A DNA stretch of 17,015 bases, from NCBI GenBank assembly GCA_039795755.1, contig JBDKLF010000039.1, positions 1 to 17,015 on the forward strand, given 5' to 3'. The position numbers and the translations under genes are program-made. The stretch comes from JANNXY01 sp039795755 (GTDB lineage: Bacteria; Patescibacteriota; Minisyncoccia; Phycocordibacterales; CAIZIN01). Shown here piece by piece: positions 5,839 through 13,168 of the stretch (positions within the stretch are counted from its first letter, which is position 1; every line of letters begins with the position of its first letter). Under the pieces are notes generated by a model. The model ran no database searches and had not been told where the DNA came from. It worked only from the letters and a program-made list of their open reading frames with translations.

Positions 5839-6540
5839 ATGCAAGAAGAAACAAAAATAGACAATGTTCCCCAGGTTGAGCAGCCAGAGATTGTTCCAAT
5901 TCCTCAAGCTCCTCAAAGTGAAGCTCTTACAAAGAAAAACGCAGTGATTGGTTTTGTGCTTGGTATCTTTGGGTTGGTTGCTTGGACACTTCCTGTTGTT
6001 GGAGCACCAGTTACTGTTCTTGGGCTCGTGTACAGTATTAAGGGATTGAAGTCACTCAAGCGAGACTTGGCAATTGCTGGAATGGTGATTTGTATCATTG
6101 GTATCGTGGCAACTATTTCGAATATTGCAATCGGTGCGTATATGGGTGCAACTGGTCAACATAGTCTCGTTAATAAAATAATGAGTAATGAAGAAGAATT
6201 AAATGATCCAGCAAAAAAAGCCGAGTTCATTAATAATCTCGTAGCATCAGTGAAGTCAGGTATGAAACTGCCTTCAGTAATGGATGAACATACTACTATT
6301 GTTGATGTGACAGCGGAGCAAGATGCGATTCGATACCACTATATTTTGACAGGATTTAGCAAAGAAGAATTGGGAAGTATTCAAGATTCAAGCTTCAAGT
6401 ATTTCTTGGTAGATGCAGTGTGTAAGAATCCTGATACAGTGTATCTTCTCGATCGAAAGGTGAATCTGGAGTATGCCTATGCGGTTGATGGTTCAGATCA
6501 GAAATTCTTCACCTCTATTACAAAGGCTGATTGTAAATAG
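5839..6540 (+). CDS. DUF4190-like membrane protein with an extracytoplasmic domain
   Basis: The 233-residue protein begins with a tail of about 30 residues rich in Pro, Gln, Val and Glu, followed by a two-helix membrane module: KKNAVIGFVLGIFGLVAW...VTVLGLVYSIKGLKSLKRDLAIAGMVICIIGIV (residues 32-90). The short-loop SIKGLK spacing between the helices is typical of DUF4190. Residues 105-233 are soluble, with a helix (NKIMSNEEELNDPAKKAEFINNLVASV) and beta-rich remainder containing C193-like and C232-like cysteines near VDAVCKNP and TKADCK, which could form a disulfide. The function is unknown; a DUF4190 plus soluble-domain architecture suggests a surface sensor or scaffold, but this is only inference. 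The stop is 3 nt from the convergent comF-like stop. Confidence 0.75.
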   Translation: MQEETKIDNVPQVEQPEIVPIPQAPQSEALTKKNAVIGFVLGIFGLVAWTLPVVGAPVTVLGLVYSIKGLKSLKRDLAIAGMVICIIGIVATISNIAIGAYMGATGQHSLVNKIMSNEEELNDPAKKAEFINNLVASVKSGMKLPSVMDEHTTIVDVTAEQDAIRYHYILTGFSKEELGSIQDSSFKYFLVDAVCKNPDTVYLLDRKVNLEYAYAVDGSDQKFFTSITKADCK

Positions 6541-6543
6541 TAA

Positions 6544-7170
6544 TCAGTGAGCGAGAGTAAGTAATACCACACGCGAAGCGCCCGAGTCTTCGAGGGCGCG
6601 TTGTGCTTCATAGAGCGTAGCTCCAGTAGTACATACGTCATCGAGTACAACAATAGTCTTACCTCGAACTTTTTCTGTATCTGGACACACGAGTGCGTGA
6701 CGCATGTTTTGCATACGAGCTTCTTTACTCTCAGTCAGACTTTGTTGAGTAACTTTTCTATTCCATGCTAAAAGATTTCTTTCGTATATATAATCTGGAG
6801 CACATGCTTTCATTGCATTCAAAATGAGTAATCCTTGATCAAAGCCATGTTTCTCTTTTCTACTCTCGGTTACGGGAACAAAGGTAATAATAGAATCCTG
6901 TGGACACAATTGAATAAGTGCGGGAACAATGTTTGCTGCAAGTTGTTTGTTGGTAGCGTATTTGATCTCATGTATCACGTCATGAACGTTCGGGTCTCGA
7001 TAGGGAAATAGTGAGGTGATGTGGGGAAGTGCTGGGAGCACATGCTCTTTGGATCTACTCAGTAATGTAATAAGCTCACTGGATTCAAGTGTTTCAAGCT
7101 GCCGAATATGCGCAGCTTTGGGGAAAAGGAAGTCAAAAAGTGTTACTAAGCAGTAGCGTATCGTCTTCAT
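6544..7170 (-). CDS. comF: ComF-family phosphoribosyltransferase-like protein
   Basis: The 208-residue protein (from the ATG at 7170) is a type I phosphoribosyltransferase fold of the ComF/ComFC group: FDFLFPK near the start, VPVTESRKEKHGFDQG (residues 98-113, matching the ComF VPxxxxRxxxRGFNQ block), RKVTQQSLTESKEARMQNM (138-156) and the PRPP-binding loop VVLDDVCTTGATL (174-186). ComF proteins are required for natural transformation in Bacillus and other bacteria, acting in the cytoplasm after single-stranded DNA entry; the exact reaction is unclear. The usual N-terminal zinc-finger cysteines are absent here (FLFPKAAHIRQLETL). The frame extends to 7239, but that part overlaps pilM. Its start lies only 22 nt from the divergent pilM start. 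Confidence 0.85.
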   Translation of the reverse strand: MKTIRYCLVTLFDFLFPKAAHIRQLETLESSELITLLSRSKEHVLPALPHITSLFPYRDPNVHDVIHEIKYATNKQLAANIVPALIQLCPQDSIITFVPVTESRKEKHGFDQGLLILNAMKACAPDYIYERNLLAWNRKVTQQSLTESKEARMQNMRHALVCPDTEKVRGKTIVVLDDVCTTGATLYEAQRALEDSGASRVVLLTLAH

Positions 7171-7174
7171 ATTC

Positions 7175-7182
7175 AGTATAAT
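7175..7182. promoter_or_regulatory. Overlapping divergent -10 boxes of comF and pilM
   Basis: The plus strand has TATAAT (7177-7182), 10 nt before the pilM ATG at 7193. The minus strand has TATACT (7180-7175), 4 nt before the comF ATG at 7170. The two hexamers share four base pairs. A second plus-strand TATTAT lies at 7185-7190, only 2 nt before pilM, so its use is less likely. If both are real, RNA polymerase cannot occupy them together. Confidence 0.5.
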
Positions 7183-7192
7183 CCTATTATAT

Positions 7193-8308
7193 ATGCCAAA
7201 TCCTATTAGTGCATTCTTCAGTAAATTGTTCGCCAGCAATCAAGGCGAGAGTATTATTGGAGTAGATCTTGGATCATCAGCTATCAAGGTGGTACAAATG
7301 AAAAAGAAGAAAGGTCACGCAGTACTTGAGACGTATGGTGAGCTTGCTCTTGGTCCCTATGCAAACACAGAAGTGGGTCGAGCGACACGGCTTGATGCGG
7401 CAACACTTGTCACTGCACTCAAGGATTTGTGGAGTATTAAAGAAGTTAATATCACCAGTCATTCATCAGGTCTTGCGATTCCTATGCGATCAAGTATGGT
7501 ATCAGTACTTACCTTTCCTACCAATAATTCCAAGCAGCTTGAGCAAATGGTACCACTTGAAGCTCGCAAATATATCCCTGTTCCAATTAGTGAAGTGGCA
7601 ATGGATTGGTCAGTGATTCCTCGAGTCTTTGAAGGAGATGAAGAAACAGCTGGTACCGGAAAGTCAGAAGTATTGGTGGTAGCAATTCACAATGACACAT
7701 TGTCACAATTCTCTCAGGTCTGTACAGGTGCTGAGTTGAACAATAGTTTCTATGAGATTGAAATGTTCGGCGTCATGCGAGCATTGCTTGACCAGGGTCA
7801 AATCGCCCCTGTGCTTATTGTTGATATGGGTGCTGCAACTTCAAAGTCATATATTGCTGAGGCGGGTGTGGTTCGTGAGTCTCATATTATTAATAGGGGA
7901 TCACAAGACATTACTCTCAATATTTCTACCTCTATGGGAGTAAGTATTGATCAGGCAGAACAGCTCAAGCGAAACTTTGGACAGAACAAGCCTGAAGAAG
8001 ATAAGAATATTGGCGATGTTGCCTCATTAGTGCTTGATAGTATTTTCTCAGAGATTAATACGGTACTTATGAGTTTCCAGCGAAAGTATATGAAGAATGT
8101 GGGCAAGGTAATTCTTACAGGAGGAGGTGCTGCACTTGGTGGTGTTGCAGAGCGAGCACAAGCACGACTCAATATTCCTACTGAGATTGGAAATGCTTTC
8201 GGTAAAGTACAAGTTCCAGCATTTCTTACTGATATGCTCAAGGTACAAGGTTCAGGATTTTCTGTTGCAGTGGGAGTTGCACTACGAAAGCTTCAAGAAC
8301 TGAAGTAG
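7193..8308 (+). CDS. pilM: Type IV pilus assembly protein PilM (actin-like ATPase)
   Basis: The 371-residue protein has actin-like ATPase motifs: GVDLGSSAIKVVQ (residues 23-35, phosphate-binding loop 1), LIVDMGAATSKSY (208-220, phosphate loop 2) and KVILTGGGAALGG (305-317, adenosine loop). The middle contains VPLEARKYIPVPISEVAMDW (120-139), a conserved PilM block. PilM is a cytoplasmic ring or clamp protein that binds the cytoplasmic tail of PilN and links the motor to the inner-membrane PilN-PilO complex. Its length matches the family (about 350-370). It is the first gene of the cluster. The promoter overlaps that of comF, and 77 nt with an inverted repeat separate it from pilN. Confidence 0.95.
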   Translation: MPNPISAFFSKLFASNQGESIIGVDLGSSAIKVVQMKKKKGHAVLETYGELALGPYANTEVGRATRLDAATLVTALKDLWSIKEVNITSHSSGLAIPMRSSMVSVLTFPTNNSKQLEQMVPLEARKYIPVPISEVAMDWSVIPRVFEGDEETAGTGKSEVLVVAIHNDTLSQFSQVCTGAELNNSFYEIEMFGVMRALLDQGQIAPVLIVDMGAATSKSYIAEAGVVRESHIINRGSQDITLNISTSMGVSIDQAEQLKRNFGQNKPEEDKNIGDVASLVLDSIFSEINTVLMSFQRKYMKNVGKVILTGGGAALGGVAERAQARLNIPTEIGNAFGKVQVPAFLTDMLKVQGSGFSVAVGVALRKLQELK

Positions 8309-8336
8309 TTCAAGTTGTTCACAGTCAGAGACTATA

Positions 8337-8360
8337 TTCTGTATATGAAATGATACAGAA
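8337..8360 (+). repeat. Inverted repeat upstream of pilN
   Basis: TTCTGTAT (8337-8344) and ATACAGAA (8353-8360) form a perfect 8-bp dyad with an 8-nt spacer. It lies just upstream of the TATAAT at 8366, in the position of a -35 region. It could be a transcription-factor site or a weak RNA hairpin between pilM and pilN. It has no T-run, so a terminator is unlikely. Confidence 0.5.
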
Positions 8361-8365
8361 CGAGG

Positions 8366-8371
8366 TATAAT
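8366..8371 (+). promoter_or_regulatory. Internal promoter candidate upstream of pilN
   Basis: TATAAT ends 14 nt before the pilN ATG, so a leader of about 7 nt is predicted. No -35 is visible because the inverted repeat 8337-8360 occupies that position. Read-through from pilM is also plausible. Confidence 0.45.
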
Positions 8372-8385
8372 AAGATAACGTTCTT

Positions 8386-9072
8386 ATGGATCCACGACAA
8401 CAAGCAACATTTATTCCAAAGCGTCCCGTCACCTCGATTTCAAGCGAGCGTGCAACTATGGGCTTTTTCTCTCTTGTAACTTTGATTATTTTTATCTGTA
8501 TGGGTCTTGCAGCAGGAGGAATGTATTTCTGGAGAATTACCTTACAAAAGCAGCTCGAATCATCTTCATCTGATCTTGTTGAACAAGAAAAAGCCTTCGA
8601 CAAAGCATTTATTGCTGCAGCAGTTCGACTTAATAATCGAATTGAGATTTCAAAGAGTTTACTTAATAAACATCTTGCAGTAACAAGTCTTCTTGATGCG
8701 ATTGGAAAGAACACCTTGCAGTCAGTTCAATTCAGCGATCTTGCATTTACTACAAGTCAGCTCGGTGGGATATCTGTTGTAAAGGTGACCATGAAAGGTG
8801 TAGCACGAGACTACACAGCGCTTGCTGCTCAATCAGGTGAAATTGCAAAAGTAGTGGCATTTAAAGATCCAGTATTTTCTGACTTTACTCTTACACAGGA
8901 GGGAAGAGTAAGCTTTGGTCTCACTATGAATGTTGATACGTCACTATTGGAGTATCGTAACAAGTCACTTGGTAAGCAGCAGACAACACCATCTCTTGAT
9001 ACTAATCGTCCTGCAACAACAACTGCTCAATCAGTGTCTACTACTACTGCAGCTAATACACAACGACCATGA
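8386..9072 (+). CDS. pilN: Type IV pilus inner-membrane protein PilN
   Basis: This 228-residue protein has a short cytoplasmic N terminus (MDPRQQATFIPKRP) where PilN carries its PilM-binding tail, one transmembrane segment (about residues 26-48), a coiled-coil-like helix (50-85: QLESSSSDLVEQEKAF) and a beta-rich ferredoxin-like extracytoplasmic domain (VTSLLDAIGKNTLQSVQFSDL onward). The C-terminal 30 residues are Thr/Ala-rich low complexity, probably flexible. PilN pairs with PilO to form the alignment complex that couples cytoplasmic PilM to the rest of the machine. Sequence similarity is low, so the assignment rests on topology, length and position between pilM and pilO. Its TGA overlaps the pilO ATG (ATGA), indicating translational coupling. 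Confidence 0.8.
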   Translation: MDPRQQATFIPKRPVTSISSERATMGFFSLVTLIIFICMGLAAGGMYFWRITLQKQLESSSSDLVEQEKAFDKAFIAAAVRLNNRIEISKSLLNKHLAVTSLLDAIGKNTLQSVQFSDLAFTTSQLGGISVVKVTMKGVARDYTALAAQSGEIAKVVAFKDPVFSDFTLTQEGRVSFGLTMNVDTSLLEYRNKSLGKQQTTPSLDTNRPATTTAQSVSTTTAANTQRP

Positions 9073-9629
9073 GTAAAATCGTTCCAATTATTTTTCTTGT
9101 AGGATCTGGATTACTATTCTTTTTCGTCATTGACCCAATATACAATGGTACTGGTGCAGACAATCTCGGTATCAAAGCAATTCGTGAAGAAAAGGCTGCA
9201 TACGACGACGTGCTTACTCGTGCACGTGACTTGCAAGCAAAGCGTGATGAGCTCCGTACTCGATATAACAGTATTACTACAATTGATAAAGCACGATTAG
9301 AACAACTCCTTCCTGATACACTCGATAATGTGAAGTTGGTACTTGATATTGATCGTATCGCTGCACGACAAGGTCTCAAGATTAAGAATATTGCAGTTAA
9401 TGATACCGCAGGTGCCGACAAGAAGTCAGCTGTACCAGATGAAAAAGGATTCGGCTCAGCAACTATCACCTTTGGTATTACTGCTCCCTACGATGTATTC
9501 CTCAACTTCCTTAACGATCTTGAAGACGGTTTGAGATTAATCGATGTAACGACATTATCAATTAATTCAAAAGATCCAAAGGCATACGATTATACTGTAA
9601 GCTTCAAGACCTATTGGCTCAAAAAGTAA
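9069..9629 (+). CDS. pilO: Type IV pilus inner-membrane protein PilO
   Basis: The 186-residue protein has one N-terminal transmembrane segment (residues 4-21), a coiled-coil helix (about 35-70: EEKAAYDDVLTRARDLQAKRDELRTRYNSI) ending in LEQLLPDTLDNVKLVLDIDRIAARQGLKI, which is the typical PilO junction into a ferredoxin-like fold, and a C-terminal half with FGITAPYDVFLNFLNDLEDGLRLIDVTTLSI, the usual PilO block. It heterodimerises with PilN. The start overlaps the pilN stop by 4 nt. No Shine-Dalgarno precedes it, so translation probably depends on coupling. The next gene follows after a single base. Confidence 0.9.
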   Translation: MSKIVPIIFLVGSGLLFFFVIDPIYNGTGADNLGIKAIREEKAAYDDVLTRARDLQAKRDELRTRYNSITTIDKARLEQLLPDTLDNVKLVLDIDRIAARQGLKIKNIAVNDTAGADKKSAVPDEKGFGSATITFGITAPYDVFLNFLNDLEDGLRLIDVTTLSINSKDPKAYDYTVSFKTYWLKK

Positions 9630-9630
9630 T

Positions 9631-9951
9631 ATGAAAAAAATTCTTATCTTCATTATTGTTGCGGGGGTACTCGGATTTCTTGGGTATACTTTTCTCGGTG
9701 GAGCGCCAAAGGTAGAGAATGGTCTCGTGTCTAATAAGGGTGCTTCAATAAAGGTCGGAGCAGATCTTCTTGCTGCACTTGCAACACTTGATACTCTCAA
9801 GATTGATACTGAATTCTTTAAGGACCAGACATTTCGACGATTGGTGAACTTCAGTCGAGAAATTCCTGTTCAACCAAAAGGAAGAAGTAATCCATTTGCA
9901 CCAATCGGAGGAGCAGTCGCTGCAACTACCACCATCACTAACACTCGATAA
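9631..9951 (+). CDS. Short PilP-like pilus protein, possible minimal PilP
   Basis: This 106-residue protein sits where pilP lies in classical pilMNOPQ operons. It has an N-terminal transmembrane helix (residues 4-22), a short linker, a helical stretch (44-78: ADLLAALATLDTLKIDTEFFKDQTFRRLVNF) and a C-terminal GRSNPFAPIG motif (84-93) followed by Thr/Ala-rich residues. PilP has a comparable (R/G)xNPFxP segment that binds the PilN-PilO pair. Unlike true PilP it has no lipobox cysteine, no beta-sandwich domain for binding secretin, and is much shorter. I infer a reduced PilP-like role in a secretin-free pilus. It could equally be an unrelated membrane peptide of this operon. Gap to pilO is 1 nt and to pilB 2 nt. 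Confidence 0.6.
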   Translation: MKKILIFIIVAGVLGFLGYTFLGGAPKVENGLVSNKGASIKVGADLLAALATLDTLKIDTEFFKDQTFRRLVNFSREIPVQPKGRSNPFAPIGGAVAATTTITNTR

Positions 9952-9953
9952 TT

Positions 9954-11669
9954 ATGACATTTCTTGAGTATCTTGGAGAAAAAGGAATTCTTAATGAGTC
10001 CGGCTTACAAGCTGTTCGAACAGAAATTGATACGAACGGTCTTTCGCTTGAAGATGCATTGAAGCATGTGGGACTACTTCCTGATCAGATTCTTGAGGCA
10101 AAAAGTAATTATTACGGTGTGCCAATTAAGCATGTGGGTGAAGATTCAGTTCCTTTTGAATTATTGAAATTTATCCCTGAAGAAAGTGCTACTCATTACG
10201 GATTTGTTCCAGTGGGTTCAGCTAATAATTTCTTGGAAGTGGGAGTGCTCGAGCCAGACAACCTGGAAGCGATTGATGCGTTGAATTTTATTTCTGGCAA
10301 GATTAACATGCCATACAAGCTGTTTCTTATTTCTTCAGCTGACTTTGAGAATGTACTCAAGATATATAAAAGTCTTTCAGGTGAAGTGACACAGGCACTT
10401 ACTGAACTTGAGACAGAGCGAACTGCAGCACAAAGCGAAATTGAGGGTGAAGCAGGAACAGCATACACCGCAGGAAAGACTACTATCATCGAAGATGCTC
10501 CAGTAACAAAAATAGTTTCTACTATTTTGCGATATGCAGTAGAAGGAAATGCATCTGATGTACACGTGGAGCCAATGCGAGAACGAGTGCGTGTTCGATT
10601 CCGAGTAGATGGTGTACTCAATACCTCAATCGTACTTCCTATCAAAGTAATTGATTCTGTTGTTGCGCGTATCAAAATTCTCGCCAATCTCAAGCTTGAT
10701 GAAAAGCGTAAGCCACAAGATGGACGTTTTCCTGCAAAGATTGAAGGAAGAAAGGTGGACTTTCGAGTATCTACGTTCCCAACCTATTATGGTGAAAAGG
10801 TGGTAATGCGAATTCTCGACCAAGAGAAGGGTGTGCAGCCAATCAAAGAACTTGGATTTTCTGAGCGTAATTTGAAAATGCTTCTCGATGCGATTGAAAA
10901 GCCATACGGTATGATTCTTATTTCTGGACCAACCGGATCGGGAAAGACTACTACACTTTATTCATTGCTCAAAGAGTTTGATTCTGAGCATGACAATATT
11001 TTGTCACTTGAAGATCCGGTGGAGTACACCATGGAAGGGGTGAGTCAGTCACAAATGAAACCCGAAATTGGATATACCTTTGCAGCGGGTCTACGAACTA
11101 CTTTGCGACAAGATCCTGACATTATCATGGTAGGAGAAATTCGAGACAAGGAAACAGCTCAGCTCGCCATTCAAGCTGCACTCACGGGACACTTGGTACT
11201 CTCGACTATTCACACCAACACCGCATGTGGTATCGTACCTCGACTTATTGATATGGGAATTGATCCGTATCTTATCCCACCAACACTCATTCTTGGTATG
11301 GCACAGCGATTAACACGACGAATTTGTCCTGGGTCAGGAAAAGCAAAGAAAATCGAAGGGGCACTCAAAGCTCGATTCGATGAGCAGTTCAAAGATCTTG
11401 CGCTAGAACATAGAAGTGAATTACCAGTATTCGATGAGGTGCTTGAATTATCACCAACTTCTGATTGTCCGAGTGGTATGAGAGGACGAGAAGCAGTCTT
11501 TGAAATGTATACCATGTCACCAGAGATGGAACAGGTTATTCTCAAGAATCCTATAGAATCAGCGATTTATGAGGTGGCACGCAAGCAAGGAATGCTTACA
11601 CTTCGTGAAGATGCCATGATCAAAGCTGTGAAAAAGATTATACCCTTTGAGGAAGTAAATAAGCTATAA
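9954..11669 (+). CDS. pilB: Type IV pilus extension ATPase PilB
   Basis: The 571-residue protein has an N-terminal MshEN-like domain (about residues 1-150: LEYLGEKGILNESGLQA, IPEESATHYGFVPVG) and a GspE/PilB ATPase core. Motifs seen: Walker A GPTGSGKT (325-332, K331), ASP-box acidic residues in EDPVEYTMEGVSQ (353-365), Walker B DIIMVGEIRD (389-398, E395) and His box TIHTNTA (418-424). It hydrolyses ATP as a hexamer to drive pilin insertion by PilC. The C-terminal tetracysteine zinc module of PilB/GspE is reduced to RRICPGSG (C458) and SDCPSGMRGR (C505), so each CxxC pair has lost one cysteine. It lies in a tight block with pilMNO. Arginine codons are 18 CGA, 6 CGT, 3 AGA and 1 CGC by my count. 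Confidence 0.95.
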   Translation: MTFLEYLGEKGILNESGLQAVRTEIDTNGLSLEDALKHVGLLPDQILEAKSNYYGVPIKHVGEDSVPFELLKFIPEESATHYGFVPVGSANNFLEVGVLEPDNLEAIDALNFISGKINMPYKLFLISSADFENVLKIYKSLSGEVTQALTELETERTAAQSEIEGEAGTAYTAGKTTIIEDAPVTKIVSTILRYAVEGNASDVHVEPMRERVRVRFRVDGVLNTSIVLPIKVIDSVVARIKILANLKLDEKRKPQDGRFPAKIEGRKVDFRVSTFPTYYGEKVVMRILDQEKGVQPIKELGFSERNLKMLLDAIEKPYGMILISGPTGSGKTTTLYSLLKEFDSEHDNILSLEDPVEYTMEGVSQSQMKPEIGYTFAAGLRTTLRQDPDIIMVGEIRDKETAQLAIQAALTGHLVLSTIHTNTACGIVPRLIDMGIDPYLIPPTLILGMAQRLTRRICPGSGKAKKIEGALKARFDEQFKDLALEHRSELPVFDEVLELSPTSDCPSGMRGREAVFEMYTMSPEMEQVILKNPIESAIYEVARKQGMLTLREDAMIKAVKKIIPFEEVNKL

Positions 11670-11699
11670 TAAGAACATACTAATCATAAGAAATATTCG

Positions 11700-12098
11700 A
11701 TGACAGAAGAAAAGAAAATTCAGATAATGCTTGTAGATGATGATCCTTTTCTCCTTGATATGTACGGACTCAAGTTCAAGAATAAGGGATATGATGTGGT
11801 CGCACATCTTAAGTCAGAAGATGCTCTCAACCAACTCAAAGAAGGTGTGTCACCTGATGTAATCATTCTCGATGTAATCATGCCAAAGCTCGATGGTATC
11901 AGTATGCTTAAGCAAATTCGTGATAATAAGTATGCTCCTCAGGCAACGGTAGTGATGCTTACCAATCAAAGTCAGCCAGAAGATGTTGAGCGGGCGGAAG
12001 AATTCGGTATTGATGGATATATCGTAAAGGCGCTTACTATTCCATCTGAAGTGGTGGATCAAGTACAAAAAATTTATAACAAGAAACATAATAAATAA
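11700..12098 (+). CDS. Stand-alone response-regulator receiver (CheY-like)
   Basis: This 132-residue protein is a single REC domain with no output domain. The acidic pocket is D13-D14-D15 (MLVDDDPF), the phosphoacceptor D58 (VIILDVIMPKLDG), the switch threonine T88 (VVMLTNQ) and the conserved K110 (GYIVKAL). It should be phosphorylated on D58 and act by binding a partner, most likely one of the ATPases on either side, PilB or PilT, though no histidine kinase is in the window. It is soluble and cytoplasmic. It lies 30 nt after pilB and 8 nt before pilT. A TATAAT (11665-11670) overlaps the pilB stop codon but is 29 nt from this ATG; no other clear promoter or Shine-Dalgarno was found. Confidence 0.9.
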   Translation: MTEEKKIQIMLVDDDPFLLDMYGLKFKNKGYDVVAHLKSEDALNQLKEGVSPDVIILDVIMPKLDGISMLKQIRDNKYAPQATVVMLTNQSQPEDVERAEEFGIDGYIVKALTIPSEVVDQVQKIYNKKHNK

Positions 12099-12106
12099 GT
12101 ATTATC

Positions 12107-13168
12107 ATGGCACACTCACAAGCTCTTTCTCAGCTCATCGAAACCCTTATCAAGGAGAATGCATCAGACTTGCATCTCTCAGAAGGGCGACATCCGAATG
12201 TGCGTGTTGCTGGATTTCTTGTGCCACTTGTTAAAGAAGAATTACTTACCAAAGAAGCAACTCTGGCATTTCTCAAGGAAATGATTAGCAAAGAACAGTT
12301 TGCACAGTTTGAAGAAAAAAAGGAACTCGATTTCTCTTTTGCATTTGCAGATAAAGCTCGATTTCGAGGGAATGCATTTGTTCAGCAAGGCCAGGTAGGT
12401 ATTGCATTACGACTCATTCCTAAAGTTATTCGGACATTGGACGAATTGAAATTACCACCAATTCTTGCATCATTTACAGAGAAACAACAAGGATTTTTCC
12501 TTGTGGTAGGTCCAGTAGGACAGGGAAAGACTACAACACTTGCTGCAATGATTGAAATGATTAACCAAAATCGTTCTGAACATATCATCACCATTGAAGA
12601 TCCGATTGAATATGTATACGAGCAGAAGAAATCTATTATCGATCAGCGTGAAGTTGGAATCGATACAGCAAGCTTCGAGCAAGCACTCGTCAGTTCGCTT
12701 CGCCAAGATGTAGACGTGCTTATGATTGGTGAAATGCGTGGTCATGAGACAATGGCTGCTGCGGTAACTGCTGCAGAGACGGGACATTTGGTATTTGCAA
12801 CACTTCATACTAATAATGCTGCGCAGACCATTGATCGAATTATCGATTCGTTTCCACCGAATCAGCAAGAGCAAATTCGAATTCAGCTCTCAAGTTCGTT
12901 ACTTGGAGTATTCTCTCAGCGATTGATTCCGCGAATTTCTGGAGGTATGGTGCCGGCATATGAATTGCTGATTGCTAACAATGCAACTTCTAATTTGATC
13001 CGTGAAAAGCGAACACATGAAATCAACACTGTTATCGAGACTGGTATGGAAGAGGGGATGATCGACATGTCACGTTCATTAGCAGAGCTCGTACGTCAAG
13101 GTGAAATTACTGTGGAGAATGCGTATCTTCACTCTAATAATCCCAAGGTGCTCGAACGATTTTTGTAA
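12107..13168 (+). CDS. pilT: Type IV pilus retraction ATPase PilT
   Basis: The 353-residue protein matches the PilT family in length and motifs: N-terminal LIETLIKENASDLHLSEGRHP (residues 10-30), Walker A GPVGQGKTTT (135-144, K141), Asp box ITIEDPIEYV (161-170), Walker B DVLMIGEMRG (203-212, E209), His box LHTNNAAQT (233-241) and the PilT-type C-terminal block SNLIREKRTHEINTVIETGMEEGM. The family AIRNLIRE motif appears here as ATSNLIRE. It disassembles the pilus by hexameric ATP hydrolysis and so powers twitching, adhesion or DNA uptake. It acts on the inner face of the membrane at PilC. It starts 8 nt after the receiver gene, with no Shine-Dalgarno, and shares the operon. Confidence 0.95.
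   Translation: MAHSQALSQLIETLIKENASDLHLSEGRHPNVRVAGFLVPLVKEELLTKEATLAFLKEMISKEQFAQFEEKKELDFSFAFADKARFRGNAFVQQGQVGIALRLIPKVIRTLDELKLPPILASFTEKQQGFFLVVGPVGQGKTTTLAAMIEMINQNRSEHIITIEDPIEYVYEQKKSIIDQREVGIDTASFEQALVSSLRQDVDVLMIGEMRGHETMAAAVTAAETGHLVFATLHTNNAAQTIDRIIDSFPPNQQEQIRIQLSSSLLGVFSQRLIPRISGGMVPAYELLIANNATSNLIREKRTHEINTVIETGMEEGMIDMSRSLAELVRQGEITVENAYLHSNNPKVLERFL

Noticed and set aside
6527..6547. CTGATT / AATCAG inverted repeat over the DUF4190-comF stop codons as a terminator
   Set aside because: Only 6 bp, AT-rich, with a 9-nt loop and no T-run on either strand.
9053..9469. 138-codon minus-strand open frame opposite pilO
   Set aside because: Antisense shadow with a Ser/Arg-rich, featureless translation.
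10196..10693. 165-codon minus-strand open frame opposite pilB
   Set aside because: It is rich in Ser and Thr with no domain, and is fully antisense to a well-supported gene; a shadow of its codon bias.
12470..12874. 134-codon minus-strand open frame opposite pilT
   Set aside because: Composition is cysteine- and histidine-rich noise, and it lies wholly inside pilT.
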